A DNA stretch of 64,000 nucleotides, taken from positions 30,858,535 through 30,922,534 of the forward strand of contig OY783203.1 of NCBI GenBank assembly GCA_963678705.1, given 5' to 3'. The position numbers and the translations under genes are program-made. Source of the DNA: Panorpa germanica. Its lineage: Eukaryota > Arthropoda > Insecta > Mecoptera > Panorpidae. The number at the start of each line of letters is the position of its first letter. Within the stretch, counting starts at the first letter, position 1. This document shows positions 57,315 to 64,000 of this stretch, in pieces. The notes below the pieces were generated by a model. The model made no database searches. It was not told where the DNA came from and saw only the letters and a program-made list of their open reading frames with translations.

Positions 57315-57920
57315 TAAAAGGTTTTACTATTAACGATTGACCCTTTCCAAGGCCTTTATCACACTAAACACTGCGTCGGAGGATACCAGTATACCGGGCC
57401 ACCAGGACACCAGAACGATGGGATGACAACCGGTATGGGACTCTCAGAGAGCCCGCTGTGTCATCATTTGTTTCAAAACAGGGCTCGAAATTTTTTTAAT
57501 TTTAACTTTTAGTGAACAGGTAAAAAAAAAGAGTAATATCAGCAGATGAAAAATAACAAAAAAATGTCCAGCAGAAAATAAAATTTACAAATACTGATTC
57601 AGCAATATTTTGTTGGTGAAACGAGAGGCTATCTGCAGAAAATTGTATAAATAACAAAATAATGTTGTGATAAGGAAATACCGAGAGTGGGAGTGGGAGT
57701 GTGGGTGAGATATTGTTTTCGTTATCAAAAATAGCAAAATATTCAAAACCTAACTTTGCACATTTATGGTACCTGCATAATTCATTTATTTCAAAAAGAA
57801 TGTTGACCAGATGCCACAGGCGCTAGCTTGCAGCTTGCATATCGAACGAAAAAACATGTTTACGTGCAAATCATAAGAGCACTCAAAATCAAAATCATTG
57901 AACTTTTTACTATACTGGTA
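57315..57920. other. Unannotated stretch
   Basis: No gene or repeat copy recognised. Confidence 0.4.
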
Positions 57921-57927
57921 TAACTAT

Positions 57928-58138
57928 AGTTCAAATTACGAGAGTTCGGCGGCGACTCATACTTAAAAGAAGTTGTGGGGTATAAACTGCCGACATAACT
58001 AAAAAGAACTAACTCACTTATTTTTCTACAATGTAAATAGAAACGAATAAGATGAAATTAATTATCGTATTATAGATTTATACCACTCTTATAACCTCTT
58101 TTAAGTATAAGTTGCGTCGAACTATCGTGATTTGGACT
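57928..58138 (-). mobile_element. Palindromic MITE, family D copy 3
   Basis: About 211 bp with arms AGTTCAAATTACGAGAGTTC and GAACTATCGTGATTTGGACT. The interior (TATAAACTGCCGA, ATAAGATGAAATTAATTATC) is the reverse of the copies at 13.1 and 24.1 kb. Flanks are TATA-rich. Confidence 0.85.
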
Positions 58139-58144
58139 ATATAT

Positions 58145-58555
58145 TACATATTGTACAATGATTATTATTGACTATTATGCAACTAGGCCTGGAAGAAAGT
58201 ACTAAAGTAGGTGAAAAAAAAGCTGTTGTTTATATCAAAAATTAATTTGGGAAGGAGGGGGGTGGGGCAAGGTTTGGCTCACTCTGGCGCCCGGAAAATT
58301 AGGTAAAAAAAATTACACTTTTGACACAATCTTATTCTTTATTATTTTATATCTTTATTATTATTAAATACTATGTACATTTGTAAATATATTTACATAA
58401 ACAATTATTAAAAAATATTTAAAATATTCCGTGAAACTTGATAGAAGATGTGATGTAATTTTTATTAAATCCGGATGAGGGTTTCTTGAGATATTGAAGC
58501 GACCAATTTAAAAAAAAGTAGTTTCGAGATAAACGCAAAAGAAAAAAAGAATTGT
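58145..58555. other. Unannotated stretch
   Basis: A G-rich patch (58,250-58,275) precedes GGCGCCCGG. No gene recognised. Confidence 0.4.
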
Positions 58556-58564
58556 TTAAGTGTA

Positions 58565-58865
58565 TATAATGCACCACTCAAAAAGTTCATAAGATGACAT
58601 ATAAATGGCGCCACTATTGACAGATCCATATGATCCTTAGATAGTACTAACCTTCAAACAATATGTGTCAAAATTTCATGACATTCCGTCCATTAGATTA
58701 CGAGTTACAGTGATTTTATTTAGAGTGATGCTATTTTTTCTTGACAAGTGTTATTCGGACTCGGAATGCAATGGATTACATTGCGATGAATTATTTATGA
58801 TAATAAACAATACGACAAACACCTTCTCGAATATAATACTTGTAAATTTAATAATAAATAAGTAA
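58565..58865 (+). mobile_element. Possible mariner 5' end with transposase trace
   Basis: The terminus region AAGTTCATAAGATGACATAT, GGCGCCACTATTGACAGATC matches 46.4 kb in inverse orientation. Further in, a frame contains FFLDKCYSDSECN, which weakly resembles the LDKYYGDSAPS segment of one mariner clade's N-terminus. No other transposase motif survives. Assignment is tentative. Confidence 0.35.
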
Positions 58866-59160
58866 TTTTCGCTTGTAAGCAATTTAAACTTAATTTTTGT
58901 TATTTCAAAATATTTTTCTTACTATTTATTATTCATCATAGTCTGTAAAACTCAAATCCGCATGAAAAAATTATGTAAACTAAAGCCTCCACTTGGATGA
59001 ACAGATAAGATCATGCTACGAATACTAACTGCGGTTAGCGCCACCTAGCGAGGCGGCTAGAAACTCACACTACAATTCATGATACCTATAGTCCGCACCA
59101 CCTCTATACAGGGGCGTCCGAAGATGGGGAAACATGGGGCTTAACATAAGACAGAACGGA

Positions 59161-59827
59161 CGAGGGTAATTTGATAATTCATTGACTTTTATTTCGCTTC
59201 CTGGACATTTAGTCCAGCGTTTTTATAATATTTTCAATCCTTCCAAATAATAGGTTTTGCTAAAGGCTCTCAAAATAGACGTTTGTTTCATTGATTTCAG
59301 TGATGACCTCTTTGTTATACCCAAATCTTTTACAACCCAGCAGTAAACGTTTTGGAGTAAATTCTATTACTTTTCATGAGTTTTTTTGTCATGAACGCGT
59401 TTGTTTTCTATTCAGTCGTTCATAGAGAATGTCTCTTTTATGAGCTACAGATGGCGCAACGACTGCTCACTGTTGAATAAAAGCGACTCCTGTGACAGGT
59501 AGGGAATCAATTTGAACTAAAATTGATTTTCTGTGTGTTACTCCAACTTGCAAAACGTTAGAATTGAAATGAAATACGAGTGACTAGAACTTCATCTAGC
59601 CATTCTATTTCACCAAATGTTTATTGGGCCAGCCATTTCTTCTGGTTTGGAAACAGGAAGTAGTTGCAAGAAGCTCTAACTGGAGAATATGTTGGATGGG
59701 TAGCAGTTCGTAGCCCAATTTATAAATTTTTGCCAAGGTTACCACACACTCAATTGCAATCGCGGCATCCATCGCGTGGATAGTTGCTTTTAATTCAAAG
59801 AGTCACTGAATTATCAAATTACCCTCG
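59161..59827 (-). mobile_element. mariner element, family B copy 2, nested
   Basis: 667 bp with inverted ends CGAGGGTAATTTGATAATTC on both sides. TA is kept at the right (59,828-59,829) and altered to GA at the left. It encodes a decayed transposase C-terminus on the minus strand. Much shorter than the 1.3 kb of a full mariner. Confidence 0.88.
59200..59740 (-). pseudogene. mariner transposase C-terminus, family B copy 2
   Basis: On the minus strand YELLPIQ (about 59,717), then CNYFLFPNQKKW across frames, then about 250 bp of unrelated sequence, then KRFGYNKEVITEINETNVYF and a ten-residue-equivalent of the EGIKKLEKRW end near 59,225. Frames change several times and stops occur. The third catalytic Asp of the usual CDYFLF is Asn in the best reading. 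Inactive. Confidence 0.75.
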
Positions 59828-60157
59828 TATTTACACTGGATGGAATAGTGACGTCATAAGCAGAGCCACAGCAACGCTCATACAAAAATATTAGTTAAAA
59901 AAAAGTTTGAATCCACTCCAAACTATAAAAATATTTTTAATAAATATATGATAAATGAAATTAGAAATTTAGCCTCTCCTTTCAAGTTATATGCGGACGC
60001 CCATGATCCTGTTTATCGCGTACCTGTACAGTTTCACTATTAGTGTAAATGACGTCATTCAGGAAAATTCAATAATGATTTTATCACGTGCTACAGTACT
60101 TTTAAAACTATTTCCATTAACGCAATCAGAATAGTCGTATTCATAGTGAACATATAA

Positions 60158-60345
60158 GGCTGTTCTCACATTGTAACAGACTACATCCGACCGCCGACTG
60201 AGAAGCACTCTTGTCAGTAAGGTATTTATATAAAAAAATATTTAAATAACAGTATTGGAGGTATTTTGCATTAGCAAACGTTATCATAAGAGCAAACTAT
60301 ACTTTAATGTTTATCAAAACACCACTGTGTTGAAAACCTGTTGCG
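60158..60345 (-). mobile_element. PIF/Harbinger-like family G fragment
   Basis: TAA then GGCTGTTCTCACATTG at the left. ATTGGAGGTATTTTGCATTA and AGAGCAAACTATACTTTA match family G copy 2 in the same order. The right half is missing. Confidence 0.55.
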
Positions 60346-60349
60346 TGTA

Positions 60350-60735
60350 AAAAATCCTGGACAAAGGTTTACATACACAGAGAGAGAGGGGGAGGAGACA
60401 AACAGATATAATATGTACTTTTATATTTTTCAACTGTGCATTATTAAACATTAAAGTAGAAAGGCAGGTAGAGGAATTGCTGACAGGAGATAAGGAAGGA
60501 AACAGATAGATGGTGAACATGAAGAAAAAAAAAGAGAAGGAGTTGAAACAAAAGAAGGAGAAGTAGAGGACAGAAAGAGATGAACACACGAGAAGTACAA
60601 AAAGCTATGGTCATAGCCCACTAACGCTAAGGCATATTATTATTCGATGCTCAAGATACCCGTAGCAAAGACAAAACTGTAATATGCCTGAGGAATATAG
60701 GTAGATGTTTGAAAGCAGGGAAAATATGAAAAGTC
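60350..60735. other. Unannotated purine-rich stretch
   Basis: 60,375-60,600 is strongly purine-rich (GAGAGAG, AAGAAGGAGAAG). It resembles the LINE 3' UTR in composition, but no diagnostic terminus follows. Confidence 0.35.
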
Positions 60736-60739
60736 TTAA

Positions 60740-60883
60740 TGACTTTGTCAATAAAACTAATTTAGTCTCTTTATTTTAAGTACACATACTCGTGTCTATA
60801 AGTTGTAAATTATGTATTGTAAATGTTTATAAATGTATATATTGTTTTACTTTTGAAAGTTGATACACTCAAATAAATATTTA
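60740..60883 (-). mobile_element. Family C short derivative, copy 2
   Basis: Minus-strand: TGACTTTGTCAATAAAACTA at one end and GTTGATACACTCAAATAAAT at the other, about 144 bp in all. Same construction as 24,470-24,630. Confidence 0.6.
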
Positions 60884-60889
60884 AAAAAA

Positions 60890-61400
60890 GCTAAGGAATT
60901 TTACAGAAATATGGAAGATATGGAAATAGTCATAAGTGTATCCTAAATTAGTTAAATTTAGGTAAGAATACATAAAATGCAAATGGTAAATTAACATAAA
61001 AGAATGTAATACCATTCGCAGAAGGATTAATAAATATACTGAAAAACAAACACCATACTGACAATAATTGACCTTGTGATTCCAGTGTGAGAGAAGCCTA
61101 AATATATAATAATCATGTGTGCTACCGCATGAAAATATTCTGAAATATAAAATAAATCCTCTGAACATTCAATCAAGCTAAATTGAAAAGTTTGTATAAA
61201 AAACAAATGTGATACAAACATTATATTCAAATCTGTTTTATATCGAAATAATTATACATACTTTCATGTAAAATAAACTGTAATAAATTTTAGGAAGTTG
61301 AACAAAAAATACACAACAATTTGTTTCTGATGTAGTAATCCTTTAACAGTAAAACCTAATCGATAAATCTGCAATATTTCAGAAGCTTGTATTTATACGA
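60890..61400. other. Unannotated AT-rich stretch
   Basis: No gene or repeat copy recognised. Confidence 0.4.
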
Positions 61401-61407
61401 GTATATA

Positions 61408-61987
61408 CGAGGCATGTTTTTTAAGTAAGTACCGTTTTGCGTCTCCGCCTTTGCAGCGCTACGGTCGGCGTAGCATGCGCGCTGGTTACCTACATCTCTT
61501 GTCTACGCACTGACGCCATTACAGTCTGATTCTTCATTGTATACGTTGTTTACTGAGTGTTTAAGATGCCTCCGACAATCGTGAGTCCCGCCGATTGTGA
61601 AGTACGGGCTGTTATACGATTTCTTAGTGCTAAGCGTAAAACCGATCGATATTCATCGTGAGATCTGTGAAGTTTACGGACAAAACATTATGAGTGATGG
61701 AATGGTAAGGAAATGGGTGAGAGCATTTAAAGATGGCCGCACAAATGTGCATGATGAAGAACGGAGTGGGCGTCCTCGTACAGTGGTTAACAAGTCAGGC
61801 GGCAGAATTTTATGAGGAGGGTATTCAAAAACTGGTGCCACGTTATAACAAGTTCCTCAATATTCACGGAAATTATGTAGAAAAGTAGATTAAGGTACAG
61901 GCTTTCATGTAAAAATAAAATTATTGCGATATCTTTGCACGTCTTTTTTTAATTCCAAAACGGTACTTACTTAAAAAACACGCCTCG
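61408..61987 (+). mobile_element. mariner element, family F copy 2, internally deleted
   Basis: 580 bp with ends CGAGGCATGTTTTTTAAGTA and, outward on the right, CGAGGCGTGTTTTTTAAGTA. TA precedes the left end (61,406-61,407); the right TA has become CA. Nearly identical to the 24.7-kb copy outside the deletion. Confidence 0.92.
61566..61888 (+). pseudogene. mariner transposase, family F copy 2, N- and C-termini only
   Basis: ATG at 61,566 opens the same N-terminus as at 25,089 (MPPTIVS then ADCEVRAVIRFL). A small deletion at AGTGCTAAGCGTAAAACC shifts the frame, which resumes as PIDIHREICEVYGQNIMSDG, VRKWVRAFKDGRTNVHDEER and SGRPRT. The deletion junction then leads to WLTSQAAEFYEEG, IQKLVPRYNKFLNIHG and NYVEK in another frame. 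It keeps 17 more N-terminal codons than copy 1, so the two junctions differ. No catalytic Asp is present. Confidence 0.9.
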
Positions 61988-61989
61988 CA

Positions 61990-62480
61990 TATCCCGCGGA
62001 CATATGCATATCCATAAAAATAATATTCACATCCATTTAATATGACGCATCGATGCTTGCGGTACTGACATATGCACACAATTGACATATGCAATGACTT
62101 CCATGCTGAAATGTCGACGAGGACCTCCAATTTTATAGTCATGAACTGTAATATTATAATATCTCGTTATAATTCAACTTATCAATACAAAGTACCACAA
62201 TTAAAATAGATCTAGTTGGTTTTGATTGCCATAAATAGTTATTAATGGAAGTTATGTCAGAAACGGAATCCTTAATGCACCATTTCGCATATTACATAGC
62301 TGCAACATAATAAATGCACACTGTGTTCCCCACACTATCACTTTTGTTTGGTCTTGTCTAATCACAACTTTATGAATGCTTTAGTAATTTTCTATCACGC
62401 GAATACTAGTTGCAGTATTACATACGCTGTTACAGGGTGTTCACGGTATTCTAGTAATCCTTTAAATGTACTTGTCCTGC
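61990..62480. other. Unannotated stretch
   Basis: Short direct repeats of ACATATGCA occur at 62,000-62,095. No gene recognised. Confidence 0.4.
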
Positions 62481-62485
62481 TATAA

Positions 62486-62900
62486 TGCAGGTTTCATACC
62501 TGATAAAACACGAACAAAAATTTGTTTTTCTGAACAAAAATACCAATGTTTACACCTAAGAGACAGTTCTTAAAACATTTTTGTTTTTTGTTGCTGTTTT
62601 AGTAAAACAAAACACATACTCATCTAGAGTCGGTAAGGTCAAAGAAAAACACGTTGTTGTTGTTTTTTAGTCTGCTTGGTTTGAACACGCAGTTTGGTTT
62701 TTTGTGAACATTTGCGCTTGTCAATTGTTGTTTATCATGTATATAATTTTTATTGGACACACAAAAAACATTATTGAAAACACTAAAAACAAAGTGTGAA
62801 CAATCTATTTTCGAAAAACAGAACTGTTTTAAAATAAAACAAAATATGTTTTTCTTTTGGTTTTTGACAACAAAACTGTCTCTCTGGTGTGAAACTGGTA
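62486..62900 (-). mobile_element. PIF/Harbinger-like MITE, family E copy 3
   Basis: 415 bp. The right end, read outward, is TACCAGTTTCACACCAGAGA. The left end TGCAGGTTTCATACCTGATA has decayed. TAA lies to the left and TTA to the right. Same orientation as copy 2. Confidence 0.8.
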
Positions 62901-63137
62901 TTAGACTAATAGAATGAGAGAGAGAGGTCATTAATTGTTGAAACATAAAATTAAAGTATAAGTAGAAGACCGTAAACACCTTGTATATTTTCTGTTATCA
63001 GTTAAAAATAGCGCAGAATAATCGAGTTTTAAGTTTAGCTGCCCTACAGTTATACACAACAAGTGACGTCACGACAAGGTTACTCATTACCACAATTTTA
63101 ATAAAGGAAATAGGTTATGTTTATAATATTTTGCTAA

Positions 63138-63655
63138 AAATAACTCCTTATATGTTAAGAGATATTAACAATTAAAAAAGTCATTTTGTCTCTTTAATTA
63201 TTAAAGCGATTCAACGTTGTACAAATTCCAAATGCATGTGACATCACAATCGCTGCCAACCATACAGCTCATAAATCTCTGCTATATGTATTTATATATC
63301 AAAATATCAAATATTATTTACAACTATTTCAAGGAACAATAAAATTGCAATATTATGTCTGCCTTAGCAGGGTTAAATAAAATAAAAACCTATTATTCTT
63401 CTACTTGACTTGATTATTTGACTACCAACAGCTACAAAACATTACCACAGCACTGACCTACTCAACATATAACTAACGTTAAAATGCATTTCACGTCATA
63501 TAAATATGGCCGACCATTTCTAGCGCTAAAACTACAATTCAAAATTTTAATTGCTATATCTCCGTCAATATTTAGATATTTAATAAAATAGACACGCCAA
63601 TACACATTTATTAACAATTGAAAAATCGACCAATAAAAAATGAGGACACAAGCCC
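63138..63655. mobile_element. Family I copy 2
   Basis: Aligns with 51,250-51,789 (CTCCTTATATGTTAAGAGAT, GTCTGCCTTAGCAG, CACAGCACTGACCTACTC, ATGGCCGACCATTTC) and ends AGGACACAAGCCC. Similarity stops at 63,138 on the left, where the two copies carry different sequence. Either end may therefore be rearranged. Confidence 0.75.
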
Positions 63656-63704
63656 ATTGTGTTTATATTTGTATCTAATAACTATTGTATGATAATAGTT
63701 ATTT

Positions 63705-63890
63705 TGATAGACGGTTCAGTGGCGGAGAGGGTTACTGCTTGACACTAGGTTCGATTCGATTTCTGAGCCAGTGTTTTGCTTTCCACAGATCTTATTTATA
63801 AAATTTTGGTGCGTAGTGTACTCTATATGTATACAACCGCAAAGCCCGGATCATAAAGTCATTAAATATGTTGAAAGAGTACGGTTGCAG
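63705..63890 (+). mobile_element. SINE copy, diverged
   Basis: Head GGTTCAGTGGCGGAGAGGGT (A-box-like), then GGTTCGATTCGATTTC (B-box-like) near 63,752. The body is poorly conserved. Confidence 0.5.
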
Positions 63891-64000
63891 TGATATGATA
63901 GTTTTGAATTAATTATTTATATGTTCTATCCATATTATTTTGCTTTATGTTCAATGTTTGCAGTTATCATAGAACCAAAAGGGAGCGGAGGAGTACCTTG

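Larger units (their letters stand above)
59109..60005. mobile_element. hAT-like element containing a nested mariner
   Basis: Left end CAGGGGCGTCCGAAGATGGG; right end, read outward, CATGGGCGTCCGCATATAAC, sharing GGGCGTCCG. CAGGGGCGT-type ends are usual for hAT elements. CCTCTATA lies outside the left end. A 6/8 match (CCTGTTTA) lies two bases beyond the right end, so the duplication is uncertain. The mariner at 59,161-59,827 lies within. No hAT transposase seen. Confidence 0.6.

Noticed and set aside
62620-62979. 119-codon minus-strand frame
   Set aside because: Its central part is a translation of the family E MITE interior and the same peptide pieces appear in the 15-kb copy; not a gene.

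Overview
This 64 kb window is AT-rich, gene-poor nuclear DNA from an animal, most likely an insect. The transposon types point that way: several mariner families, PIF/Harbinger-like and hAT-like non-autonomous elements, short Helitron-like insertions, a tRNA-derived SINE and a 5'-truncated LINE. I cannot name the order or species. I found no intact protein-coding host gene, no rRNA, no convincing functional tRNA and no CRISPR array. Most open frames are short, lack coding signatures or lie in repeats. Every recognisable protein fragment belongs to a transposon and all are broken. The only non-transposon coding candidates are a possible 206-bp internal exon near 55.2 kb and an unidentified short frame near 47.2 kb, both weak.

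Layout. 1-5 kb: a deleted mariner copy, a 410-bp inverted-repeat element with near-matching 8-bp target duplications, two SINE copies and a 99-bp AT microsatellite. 5-16 kb: a 1.03-kb mariner with both ends, two GCCGGTACC-type repeats, a Helitron-like copy, a second deleted mariner of the first family and a PIF-like MITE. 16-22 kb: mostly unique AT-rich DNA, with a MADF-domain remnant of a PIF/Harbinger element and a LINE 3' end. 22-26 kb: a dense cluster (DUF4817-type transposase fragment, hAT-like MITE, SINE, PIF-like MITE, palindromic MITE, solo deletion derivative, deleted mariner). 27-40 kb: LINE 3' ends, PIF-like elements, a run of three elements end to end, a fold-back element, hAT-like and SINE copies, a compound microsatellite, and a LINE piece nested in an older repeat. 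40-53 kb: tandemly duplicated repeat, second Helitron-like copy, a PIF-like element carrying a nested insertion, another PIF-like element. 53-64 kb: hAT-like elements, one carrying a nested mariner, and second or third copies of families seen earlier.

The genes do not work together as a system. The value of the window is as a record of transposition: mobilised internal-deletion derivatives, target duplications at several loci, and nested insertions that give a relative order of events. Copy comparisons were made by eye, so boundaries are good to a few bases where target duplications are quoted and to tens of bases otherwise.
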